Positions 27,631-35,599 of a DNA stretch of 58,536 bases are shown here, piece after piece. The stretch is from an uncultured Gammaproteobacteria bacterium. Its GTDB lineage: Bacteria; Pseudomonadota; Gammaproteobacteria; Arenicellales; JAANXG01. The translations under genes and the position numbers were made by a program. Where the stretch lies: assembly GCA_947258495.1 (NCBI GenBank), contig CAMYIN010000014.1, forward strand, positions 1 through 58,536, read 5' to 3'. Positions within the stretch are counted from its first letter, which is position 1. Each line of letters opens with the position of its first letter. The notes under the pieces are model-generated. The model saw only the letters and a list, made by a program, of their open reading frames with translations, made no database searches and was not told the origin of the DNA.

Positions 27631-28076
27631 TTCTCAATACACTCCCGCACGCGCACGCATTTTATGATCCTTTGTTCCGTCGTCACCGCACTTCGTATGC
27701 GCAGATTGACCGCACCAGGGGGACAACAGGGTGTGACGCAGCGACCGCCGCATGCGCACGCCCTGGGATAGCCCCGAGGGGGGAAGACGTGATCGGCTCC
27801 TACCGGGGCCGGGCGCCAGCGCCACGTGCTGGACGATAGAGGAGCGCAAATTCGAACAGCAGCTTGTCTCCGTTTCGTCAGTGATCGGCGGCAGCCTTGC
27901 TCTTCTTCGTCATGGTCTCGTTTCGGCGCTTCATAGCGTAGCGGTCGACGGCGTACGTCATGGACTTCCTTATCTAAGAGGGGTGGGAGGCGAATAACGG
28001 GGTCTAACGCAACCTGCGCCTGGCGAAGCGCAATTGCATGGGCGCTTGGAATAATTTGGATGTGGTCCTGCGTTTC
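27631..28076. other. Gap with one short reading frame with a good ribosome site
   Basis: 446 bp with no firm gene. On the minus strand ATG at 27961 with AAGGA 5-6 nt upstream opens a 27-codon frame (MTYAVDRYAMKRRNETMTKK, then SKAAADH) ending with TGA at 27878. After that stop the frame stays open about 25 more codons. A coding peptide is possible but unsupported by family knowledge. Otherwise nothing is recognised. Confidence 0.35.
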
Positions 28077-28565
28077 TTAAATACCTTCGTCCGTCGCCAG
28101 AAGAATCAATCCCTGACGATCGGTCTTATTCGGCAAACCGACTGCCAAAGTACCTTCCGGGTATATGGCCAAGATCTGGAGAAACTCGCGCGTCACGTCG
28201 CCGTTGCTGTACCCCTGCAGCTCGATGGCGCAGGTACCGTCGCGTTCCCGGTTGCTGACCCACGCCAGCAGATAGGCGAGTTGCTCGGGATGGTTGTTCG
28301 TGGTCACAGTGAAAAAGTCGGGCGAGCCCTCTATGCGGGCGAAAGATATCTCCGTGGTCTTCGAGGTAAAGAATTTTGATATGTGAATTTCCTCGCTGTC
28401 AGGGATGTCTTGAAAGATCCGGGTCTTGAACAGATAGGCCCTGTCTATTTGCAACGACTTTGTCCCCTCCAGGGGTATGTCCAGGCACGTAAACAGCAGA
28501 GCGTTTCCACGCGGTGTGATCGCGACACCGAAAATCAGCAGAAAAACAGAAAAGGGTCTACGCAT
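28077..28565 (-). CDS. Hypothetical exported protein
   Basis: 162 residues, unknown. The ATG at 28565 gives a signal peptide (MRRPFSVFLLIFGVAITPRGNA) and has AAGG about 9 nt before it; 77 codons of open frame upstream lack protein character. The mature part has a beta-rich pattern (LFTCLDIPLEG, KTTEISFARIEG, FFTVTTNN) with two Cys (CLDI and GTCAIEL). No known domain. Alone in its orientation with the DUF364 gene 412 bp further upstream. Confidence 0.55.
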   Translation of the reverse strand: MRRPFSVFLLIFGVAITPRGNALLFTCLDIPLEGTKSLQIDRAYLFKTRIFQDIPDSEEIHISKFFTSKTTEISFARIEGSPDFFTVTTNNHPEQLAYLLAWVSNRERDGTCAIELQGYSNGDVTREFLQILAIYPEGTLAVGLPNKTDRQGLILLATDEGI

Positions 28566-28976
28566 TGCACCGACCTTTGCAGGAACATTCTTATGAATTG
28601 TAGCCGAATTCTTCGATTGTCTTGCCTCATCTAACATCGAAATAGACCCCGTATCTCCTGAAATGTTTCCGGCGACATTGGGACGAAACACGGTAAACAC
28701 GAACGCGATCTCTCGATTATTGCGCGACGAACCGCGGTGTGAACAAGAGCAATCCCAAACAGCCGCAGGATCGAGCGTCGGCGCGTCGGCCGTCAATCTC
28801 AGTGGTCAGGCCAAGGCGCAGATCCGGGTGTTGGGAACCGCGCCGGGCAATCCCGCGCACCCGGTCCGAAGCAAACGCTCATGTCGCGCATGCATGAGTT
28901 TTCGTTGTGCAACCGGAGTGTCAACCGCTGGATCGCCGCCTCGAGCTGCGCGCTGGTCGCTGGTGGTAGCTGCGTG
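28566..28976. other. Gap between exported protein and DUF364 gene
   Basis: 411 bp. It includes a 61-codon minus-strand frame (28799-28984) starting 8 bp inside the end of the DUF364 gene, whose first half (SAQLEAAIQRLTLRLHNE) could be an amphipathic helix but whose second half is Pro/Gly-rich and unconvincing. No terminator or repeat was seen. Confidence 0.35.
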
Positions 28977-29813
28977 TTACGCATTCGTAGAGCGTCGAAG
29001 CGCCCGTTGCAGCAAGCTCTTGAATCCCGGATACCGGCCGCGCAACAGGGTATATTTTGTTATGCTGTCCCGCCATTTTGCACCTGCCTGCATGCGTTCC
29101 AGCAGAGTCTCCGGTTGCGTGATTCTGGTTGCACCTACCGCCTGTACACCCCGCGTAAACAGCGGGTCCGGCGGGCAACCGGCCGATGGCCCGATGACCG
29201 AAACCCACTCGGCCTTGCGGCAATTTTCGAGGATCTCGTCTATGGAGCCGTTGAGCAGGGTGGCGGCGGTGCACAGTATCCTATTGCAGCCGTTCAGCCG
29301 AGCGGGATCCAGCGTGATTTCGAAATTCTTGTCGGTCTGCACCAGGTCCGCACGCTTCTCGATTACGGTCAAGCGGATACCCTGGGCGCGAAACCGGTCG
29401 ACCATGGTGGGGAACAGCCCCACCATGCCTACATGATCTCCCGGCACAGGATCTACGCCCTTCGCGTCACTAAGCTCATAGCCGGCGCGATCGAACAGAT
29501 GCTGGGTGATGGCGCTCGCGGCGCCAAACGCCAGCGCCCTGCGTGCGAGATCGGAGGAGGTCAGCTCGCGCGCCAGATGCCAGGCGCTCAAACCAATCAG
29601 GGATTCGGCTTCCCCCCGGTCCAGTGGCGTCACCGGCCTTTGTTCCGGTATGTAGAACAGCCCTGCGCTGCGGTCATCCAGGAGCACCAGGCCGAAGTCG
29701 GCGTGCCGCTTGTCTATCCGCACCGGCGGCAGGTAGACTCGGTCAACACGCGGCAGAGAAAATTTCTCGTCCAGGTCTCGTATCAAGTCCAGAATTTCAG
29801 CTACCACGCCCAT
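28977..29813 (-). CDS. DUF364-family protein (putative heavy-metal chelation domain)
   Basis: 278 residues. The N-terminal domain is the DUF4213-type region that often precedes DUF364, with SLIGLSAWHLARELTSSDLARRALAFGAASAITQ. The Rossmann-like second half (GDHVGMVGLFPTMVDRF, LTVIEKRAD, CNRILCTAATLLNGSIDEIL, VSVIGPSAGCPPDPLFTRGV) is the DUF364 core. The family is thought to bind metals or metal chelates, but no activity is proven. The divergent gene on the other strand starts about 70 bp away. Confidence 0.7.
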   Translation of the reverse strand: MGVVAEILDLIRDLDEKFSLPRVDRVYLPPVRIDKRHADFGLVLLDDRSAGLFYIPEQRPVTPLDRGEAESLIGLSAWHLARELTSSDLARRALAFGAASAITQHLFDRAGYELSDAKGVDPVPGDHVGMVGLFPTMVDRFRAQGIRLTVIEKRADLVQTDKNFEITLDPARLNGCNRILCTAATLLNGSIDEILENCRKAEWVSVIGPSAGCPPDPLFTRGVQAVGATRITQPETLLERMQAGAKWRDSITKYTLLRGRYPGFKSLLQRALRRSTNA

Positions 29814-29884
29814 ACGAGTACGACGGTCTCCATGTTACATCCACCCGCTTTCGGGATGCGGCCGAATCCCGGGGAGTTGCCATA

Positions 29885-30289
29885 TTGAGCGTTCCTTCCG
29901 TGGTCGATAGAGTGATTCGCGGGTGCACCCCCGACGAAGAACGTATCTACGAAGCGAATATCGTCATACAGTTGGACTCCGGCAGTGCGCTCTATTGTGA
30001 CCGCCTTGAGCGGCTTTATTTTTTTGACGCGGCGGACAAGCAGATCGGCGCGGCCATCACCGCGGTGCTGCGGGGCGCCGGGCATGAAGCGGCAATTCAA
30101 CCTGTGGAGCTGGACCAACACCGCTACATGGCCGTGGGGCACAAGGTGCAATTGAGCGACGCGGTCCGGGACGCGGTGTTCTCGGCGCTGGCGCTGATGG
30201 AGGTCACCGTGGGCCGTTTGAACTCCGGAGGATCGAGCCGTGCTGCGGGTACGTCCCGGACGCTTTCCACGCCGGGGATCTCAGGATGA
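29885..30289 (+). CDS. Hypothetical protein with TTG start
   Basis: 134 residues, unknown. The chosen TTG at 29885 has GGGGAG 8 nt upstream, the best ribosome site in the region; reading further upstream runs opposite the DUF364 gene. The protein looks real (DEERIYEANIVIQLDSGSALYCDRLERLYFFDAADKQIG, then HRYMAVGHKVQLSDAVRDAVFSALALMEV) up to residue 115 and ends in a Gly/Ser-rich tail that overlaps the convergent UbiA gene by 9 bp. No family was recognised. Confidence 0.5.
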   Translation: MSVPSVVDRVIRGCTPDEERIYEANIVIQLDSGSALYCDRLERLYFFDAADKQIGAAITAVLRGAGHEAAIQPVELDQHRYMAVGHKVQLSDAVRDAVFSALALMEVTVGRLNSGGSSRAAGTSRTLSTPGISG

Positions 30290-31237
30290 GGGAGCCGCAA
30301 AGCCCAACACCGTCGCCAGTATTACGCCGTGGGCCAAAGCGGCGGCGATGGTGAGCTTTATCGGCGCCGCCAGCCGCGCCGGTTGACGGGCGTCGCGGAC
30401 CAACATCCGCGCCGCCTGCGCTGCGATCGCGAGCGGAAGCAACGACAGCAGGGTTGCTGTCGGAACCACGTCGAACGCGCCGGCGGCAACGAGAATGCTC
30501 CCGGCCACCACTATGTTCGCGGCGTAGATCCATCTTCCCCGCTCCGGACCCAGGCGTACGACCCAGTGGTGTTTTCCCGCTGTGGAATCCGCCGCTCGAT
30601 CGGGAAACTGGTTGATGTAGAGAATATTGGTCACCAGCAGCCCGTAGGGCAGAAAAACCAGCAGCGACGTCCAGTGCCACGCCTGCCGCTGGACGAATTC
30701 CGCGCCCATGGGGATGAGGATGCCGAACCCCAATGCTACGCATAGCTCACCCCAACCTCTGCTGTTCAGTTTGAAGGGCGGTGCCGAATAAGCCCAACCC
30801 ACGAACACACCGATCAAACCGAAGGCGATCAAGCGCGTGTCCGTGACGAAGGTCAGCGCCACACCTATGCCGACGCCGGTTGCAAGCAGCAGCAAGCCGT
30901 AATTCAAGGTTTGCGGTTCGGTGAACACCTCGTTTTGGATGAATCGGCTTCCTCCGGTAAAAGGATATACGCGCTCTTCGTTGATCCGATCGGTTCCGTT
31001 CACGGCGTCGTAATAATCGTTCAATACATTGATTGCGGCGTGAATGAGCATGGCCCCGATCAGCGTGACTAGGGCGAGAAGCCAATGTATCGGTACCCCC
31101 CCGTATCTCGCGTAGGCGATGCCGTTGAGCACACCCGCCACGGTAACCGTGAGAAAAGGGGGTCGTGTCGCAAGCCAGTACCGGCGGACAGGATTTTTCA
31201 ACAACGCCGGCGTCGGCTCGATGGTCGCTGGTTGCAT
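30281..31237 (-). CDS. UbiA-family prenyltransferase (MenA-like)
   Basis: 318 residues with about nine transmembrane helices. The first Asp-rich motif is NDYYDAVNGTDRIN near residue 72 and the second is NQFPDRAADSTAGKHH near residue 194, both typical of UbiA prenyltransferases that bind the prenyl diphosphate through magnesium. The second motif and general pattern resemble 1,4-dihydroxy-2-naphthoate polyprenyltransferases, but quinone or haem substrates cannot be told apart. ATG at 31237 with GGGAG 6 nt upstream is preferred to the upstream ATG at 31255. Confidence 0.8.
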   Translation of the reverse strand: MQPATIEPTPALLKNPVRRYWLATRPPFLTVTVAGVLNGIAYARYGGVPIHWLLALVTLIGAMLIHAAINVLNDYYDAVNGTDRINEERVYPFTGGSRFIQNEVFTEPQTLNYGLLLLATGVGIGVALTFVTDTRLIAFGLIGVFVGWAYSAPPFKLNSRGWGELCVALGFGILIPMGAEFVQRQAWHWTSLLVFLPYGLLVTNILYINQFPDRAADSTAGKHHWVVRLGPERGRWIYAANIVVAGSILVAAGAFDVVPTATLLSLLPLAIAAQAARMLVRDARQPARLAAPIKLTIAAALAHGVILATVLGFAAPSS

Positions 31238-31350
31238 GAATGCTCCCTTGGTCATTCCGCTTGTTCGTTTGCCGGGCGCCTCGAGACGAGCGGCTCGGCC
31301 AGGCACCTCCGGCATACTATCCATCGTCGGCGCAATGTCAAAGGCGGAGT

Positions 31351-32907
31351 TCAGGACGCCGGCAAAGAAAACCGGCGCGCGTCGAGATCTACAGCGGTGA
31401 CGAGGCCCGCCCAGTCGATGCGCCTGGAGGTGTCCACGCTCGTGGCCAGGGCGGGTTCCTCCGCGGACAGCGGTTCCTGCGCCTTCATTTGCGCCTCCAT
31501 GACCGCCTCGGTGGCCTCGGAAGCGTCGGTATTCGCCTCGGCTCTCGTTCGGATGCGTTTCCGCAGCGTCGCTCGACCGGCATCGCAATGCAGGATGTGA
31601 AACGGAACGCCGAGGCGTATCGCCAGATGGCGGAACAGCCGGCGCTGTTCGGCGCGAAGAAACGTGGCGTCCACGACGACCGCGTAACCGCGTTCCAGGA
31701 TCCGTTGCGCGAGCTCGAGCAGGCGACTATAAACGCGGGAGACGTTGGACGCGCTGTAGCGTTCACCGGCTGGTAGACGCAAGCGCAGCCGTTCGATATC
31801 GGAACGGATATGAGCGAGACCGGTGCGCTCGACGAGTCCTTCGCTCAGCCAGGTCTTTCCGGAGCCCGACACACCGTGGGTGATGATCAAGGGCGTGCGA
31901 GCGCTTTCCAGCGTGAAGTATTCCGCCAGTGCGAGGTGGCGGTCTACCTCGGCGCCCAGCGACGGGTTTATCGCTGCCGCCTGCCGGTTCTGAATGCACG
32001 CGACCTTGGCGCGGACCAACGCCCGATACACGAGGTAATAACGCCGTACCGACAGAGCGTCGTAGTCCCCCGTGCGCTCGAGGTAACGTTGCCAAAGCAG
32101 ATGTGCGAAGTCTTCGCGCTGCTGATACACCAGATCCATCACGGCAAACGCGACGTCGCTGGCGACGTCGATCCAGCGCAGCTGCGGGTTGAACTCCAGG
32201 CAATCGAACAAGCGCACGCCGCCGTCGAACAGCACCATATTAGCCAGATGCATGTCGCCGTGGCATTCCCTCACGCGTCCCTCTCCGAGTCGGGCGGCAA
32301 ACGTATCGGCCAGGCCCGTGGCCGCGGTTCGCGTCCAATTCTGCAGTCGATCGAGCCGCGCGTCCGCCGCGCCCGCGACACACGACCGAATATGTGGAAA
32401 GTTGTCCATCGCCCGTGTAGAAACCGCATCGGCAGTCGAGTAGCCGGCAGCGGGCGCGGCCACCGCCGCCTGTCGATGGAATTCCGCCACGTGCGCAGCA
32501 AGCTCCTCGATGTGCTTTGCCGTGACGCAGTCGGCGCGGAGCATGTGATCCAGGCGGTCGCTTTCGCGAAACTGGCGCATCTGCACCGCGTATTCGATGA
32601 CATTATCGCTGCCGCCGATATGCGGATGCTCCGGGGTGCCGGTGATCGGCACCACACCGAGATACAGCTCGGGCGTCATGCGTCTATTTAGCCGCAGTTC
32701 TTCTTCGCAAAAGAATCTGCGCTTTGCGAGAGTCGTGAAATCGACGAACCCCAGGTTTACGGGCTTCTTGATCTTGTAGACGTACTCACCTGTGAGAAGC
32801 AGGAAAGAAATGTGCGTTTCCATAACCTGGAACGCGGTCACCGGGTGGTCGAACAATTCAGGTCGCTGCAGGTGTTTGATCAACACCCCCGTTTCGTCGG
32901 CAGTCAC
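31351..32907 (-). CDS. Fusion of aminoglycoside phosphotransferase-like kinase and AAA-type P-loop kinase
   Basis: 518 residues, two domains. The N-terminal half (to about 320) is a kinase-like fold with the catalytic loop CHGDMHLANM and the metal motif RLFDCLEFNP. The C-terminal half is a P-loop kinase domain: GVSGSGKTWLSE (Walker A) near 345, HIRSDIERLR and VVVDATFLRAEQR, as in gluconate kinase or zeta-toxin-like ATPases. This arrangement is widespread in proteobacteria with no assigned substrate. Small metabolite kinase or regulatory ATPase remain possible. It lies 29 bp downstream of the YbaK gene, co-directional. Confidence 0.78.
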   Translation of the reverse strand: MTADETGVLIKHLQRPELFDHPVTAFQVMETHISFLLLTGEYVYKIKKPVNLGFVDFTTLAKRRFFCEEELRLNRRMTPELYLGVVPITGTPEHPHIGGSDNVIEYAVQMRQFRESDRLDHMLRADCVTAKHIEELAAHVAEFHRQAAVAAPAAGYSTADAVSTRAMDNFPHIRSCVAGAADARLDRLQNWTRTAATGLADTFAARLGEGRVRECHGDMHLANMVLFDGGVRLFDCLEFNPQLRWIDVASDVAFAVMDLVYQQREDFAHLLWQRYLERTGDYDALSVRRYYLVYRALVRAKVACIQNRQAAAINPSLGAEVDRHLALAEYFTLESARTPLIITHGVSGSGKTWLSEGLVERTGLAHIRSDIERLRLRLPAGERYSASNVSRVYSRLLELAQRILERGYAVVVDATFLRAEQRRLFRHLAIRLGVPFHILHCDAGRATLRKRIRTRAEANTDASEATEAVMEAQMKAQEPLSAEEPALATSVDTSRRIDWAGLVTAVDLDARRFSLPAS

Positions 32908-32936
32908 GGCTCGAGGAGGCCTTGTTCGCCCGTCAC

Positions 32937-33404
32937 CTATTCTTTAACGGAAAAATCGGCGATCTTGGGTTGCACCAGCCTTTCGAAATCGTCATAGGCT
33001 AGACGCACCACTTGCGTATGTGTGCCCGCGTTAAAAGTAATGTCGTCATCTTCTTTGAGCATGCCGTCGACGTAGGTGTCCATGCCGTACAGATTGCCGA
33101 AAGGCGGCATCGCGCCGACTTCACAATCCGGAAACAGTTCCTCGAACTCCTCCTCCGTCGCAAGCATGACTTTATCGACGCCGGCGGCGGCCGCCAGTCT
33201 TTTCAAGTCCACGTGGCGAGACGCGGGCAGCACCGCCATGGCGACGTCTTTGTTGATTTTTACCATGACCGCTTTCGCGAACTCCCGTCTTGGAACCAGG
33301 GTCGAGGCCGCGACTTCGCGGGCGGTATAGACGGGTGAATGATCAATGGTGATGTATTTGATGTGGTGACTGTCCAGGAACTCCTTCAATTTTTTGACCG
33401 GCAT
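32937..33404 (-). CDS. YbaK/ProX-type aminoacyl-tRNA deacylase
   Basis: 155 residues of the YbaK/EbsC fold: KLKEFLDSHHIKYITIDHSPVYTARE at the start, then AKAVMVKINKDVAMAVLPASRHVDLKRLAAAAG with the conserved Lys, and the family's GAMPPFG loop. Proteins of the group remove wrongly attached amino acids from tRNA in trans. The specific target (Cys, Ala or other) cannot be read from sequence. It starts a short minus-strand pair with the kinase fusion. Confidence 0.85.
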   Translation of the reverse strand: MPVKKLKEFLDSHHIKYITIDHSPVYTAREVAASTLVPRREFAKAVMVKINKDVAMAVLPASRHVDLKRLAAAAGVDKVMLATEEEFEELFPDCEVGAMPPFGNLYGMDTYVDGMLKEDDDITFNAGTHTQVVRLAYDDFERLVQPKIADFSVKE

Positions 33405-33521
33405 ATCGTCTCTCGTTTGATCAAGGATACAGATCGCAATTCAACATTTGCAACGTTGATCCGCCATGATCTCAGTCAAGGGTCCGATGTTGCTGACGTT
33501 TCCGCGTCGTCCCGGAAGTTG

Positions 33522-34952
33522 CTAACCTTTGACGCAGATCACCGGCGTGAGGCGCGCGACCTTGCGCGCCAGGCCGGCCCGGTCCGAAGCGTCCGCCACC
33601 GTATCGACGTCCTTATACGCGCCCGGAGCTTCTTCGGCAACGCCGCGCATGGATGGGCTGCGTATGAATATCCCGCGGGTAGCAAGATCGTCCACCACGT
33701 TGCGTCCGCGCCAGGTCTTCGTGGCGCGCCGACGGCTCATGCTGCGGCCGGCACCATGGCAGGCCGATTCGAAAGACAGGCTGTCGTTGCCCGCGTTCCC
33801 GGCGAGGATATAAGACGCCGTCCCCATGGTCCCGCCGATCAGCACCGGCTGACCGATTTCTCTGAATCGTGCCGGCAGCTCCGCATGTCCAGGACCGAAG
33901 GCGCGTGTAGCGCCCTTGCGATGCACATAGAGTTGGCGCACCTCGCCGTCGACCTTATGTTGTTCCAGCTTGCAGGTGTTGTGTGACACGTCGTACATCA
34001 GCTCAAGTCTGGCGTCGGGAAGTATGTTTGCAAAAACCTGTCGCGTGAGGTGGGTGATGATCTCGCGATTCGCCAGGGCGCAGTTGATTGCCGCGCGCAT
34101 CGCACCCAGATAGCGTTCACCCTCGGCCGAGCGAATGGGCGCGCAGGCGAGTTCGCGATCCGGCAAGTCGATGCCATGCCGTCCTGCGGCTTCCGCCATC
34201 TCCTTCAGGAACTCGGTTCCGATCTGGTGTCCCAGTCCCCGCGAACCGCAGTGTATGGTGACCAGCAGATCCCCCGAGTGTATGCCGAACGTCTCCGCGG
34301 CAACGGCGTCGAATACGGTCCCGACCTCTTGAATCTCGAGATAGTGGTTACCCGACCCCAAGGTGCCCATCTCGTCTCTTTGCCGTTTTTTCGCGCGCGC
34401 CGACACCTGGTCGGGCCTGGCGCCGAGCATGCATCCGCTTTCCTCGATGCGCTCGAGATCCGCCGCGTCCCCCCAGCCCCGATCGACGGCCCATTGCGCG
34501 CCTCCGGCCAACATGGCGTTCATCTCGGTATCGTCGAGGCGGATGTTCCCCGTGCTCCCCACGCCGACGGGAATGCCTTCGTAGAGGGCGTCGGCAAGCC
34601 GCGCTTTCACGGGTTTGATGTCGGCCAGTTTCAATCCGGAATGCAGTGTGCGCACGCCGCAGGAGATATCGAAACCGACACCGCCCGCCGAGACCACCCC
34701 ACCGCGGTCGGCGTCGAATGCGGCCACGCCGCCAATGGGAAAGCCGTATCCCCAGTGGGCGTCCGGCATGGCGTAGCTGGCGGTGACGATCCCGGGTAAC
34801 GTAGCGACGTTTATGGCCTGGGTGAATACTTTATCGTCCATGCCATCGATCAGGTCGCGATCGCCGTAAATCACGACCGGCACGTGCATGCGTCCCTGCG
34901 GCTCCAGCCGCCAAGCGTACTCGGATGTCCGCATCGGGATATTCCGGTTCAC
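33522..34952 (-). CDS. rtcB: RNA-splicing ligase RtcB
   Basis: 476 residues. RtcB joins RNA 2',3'-cyclic phosphate or 3'-phosphate ends to 5'-OH ends, using GTP and Mn2+. Signature parts seen are GGVAAFDADRGGVVSAGGVGFDISCGVRTL (Asp and Cys metal ligands), TLGSGNHYLEIQ, LVTIHCGSRGLGHQIG, YDVSHNTCKLE and the GMP-accepting His in SACHGAGRSMSR near residue 400. The start is either GTG 34952 or ATG 34934, both with a GGA-rich site. It lies 12 bp after the archease gene, its known activator. Confidence 0.95.
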   Translation of the reverse strand: MNRNIPMRTSEYAWRLEPQGRMHVPVVIYGDRDLIDGMDDKVFTQAINVATLPGIVTASYAMPDAHWGYGFPIGGVAAFDADRGGVVSAGGVGFDISCGVRTLHSGLKLADIKPVKARLADALYEGIPVGVGSTGNIRLDDTEMNAMLAGGAQWAVDRGWGDAADLERIEESGCMLGARPDQVSARAKKRQRDEMGTLGSGNHYLEIQEVGTVFDAVAAETFGIHSGDLLVTIHCGSRGLGHQIGTEFLKEMAEAAGRHGIDLPDRELACAPIRSAEGERYLGAMRAAINCALANREIITHLTRQVFANILPDARLELMYDVSHNTCKLEQHKVDGEVRQLYVHRKGATRAFGPGHAELPARFREIGQPVLIGGTMGTASYILAGNAGNDSLSFESACHGAGRSMSRRRATKTWRGRNVVDDLATRGIFIRSPSMRGVAEEAPGAYKDVDTVADASDRAGLARKVARLTPVICVKG

Positions 34953-34964
34953 GTCAATGTCCCG

Positions 34965-35417
34965 CTATACGTCGATCACACATTGCGCGATCCAGTTTTC
35001 GCCTTTCCGCGCCACCCGCAGCTCCGTATACGTCGCTCCTTTGACTTCAATTGCGGGTTGGTGCCGCGCCCGGTCCACCGCCTCTCCCCAGGCGAGCGCC
35101 TGTAGGTGGAAGTCGTGGATTCGGACTTGGAATCTACAAAACAACATCTTTTCCACCGCCATTTCATAGACCAGCGCGTTCAACCAGTCGAACAACAGCA
35201 CTTCGAGATCAGCGGCCTCGCACTCTAATTGCACGCATCGCTCATCTCGAACCCCGGACGGGTCGGTGATCGCAGCAGTGAGTGCGATTGCGGCCTGCTC
35301 GAAAGCGACTTCCGGGCTGGCTCCCGTACCCCGAACGCCGACGTCCGCCATGTGGGAAAAATGCTCCCAATGGCCGGGGTCGCTTGCACCGCCTCGTGCC
35401 ATAGTGTCGTTAAGCAT
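34965..35417 (-). CDS. Archease, RtcB cofactor
   Basis: 150 residues: HFSHMADVGVRGTGASPEVAFEQAAIAL, DLEVLLFDWLNALVYEM and the C-terminal VKGATYTELRV and WIAQCVIDV, which form the archease fold with its Asp-rich metal site. Archease speeds guanylation and multiple turnover of RtcB. The 12-bp spacing to rtcB shows they are co-expressed. In the canonical RtcB operons of many bacteria the sigma-54 activator RtcR is adjacent; it is absent here. Confidence 0.88.
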   Translation of the reverse strand: MLNDTMARGGASDPGHWEHFSHMADVGVRGTGASPEVAFEQAAIALTAAITDPSGVRDERCVQLECEAADLEVLLFDWLNALVYEMAVEKMLFCRFQVRIHDFHLQALAWGEAVDRARHQPAIEVKGATYTELRVARKGENWIAQCVIDV

Positions 35418-35599
35418 ACCCTACCGAATTAATGTGTTGTTGATTCTAGTCAAATTGTTGACGGGTGCCGAAGGTGCCGGCTACGCGGAAACGGGCGTTA
35501 TTTTCCCCGCAGGCGCATCCTCCGCCCCATCTCCGCCGAGACCCGGCGATGTTTGCAGTGGACAGAGGCCGCAGGTTTCGGCAATGTCTGCCGTTGCCG

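Noticed and set aside
27878-27961. Stop-codon readthrough or selenocysteine use at the TGA of the short frame
   Set aside because: No SECIS-like hairpin was identified and the downstream 25 codons have no family support.
28881-29000. Plus-strand start MHEFSLC, resembling the N-terminus of HypA
   Set aside because: The match stops after seven residues, the rest lacks HypA zinc motifs and is antisense to the DUF364 gene.
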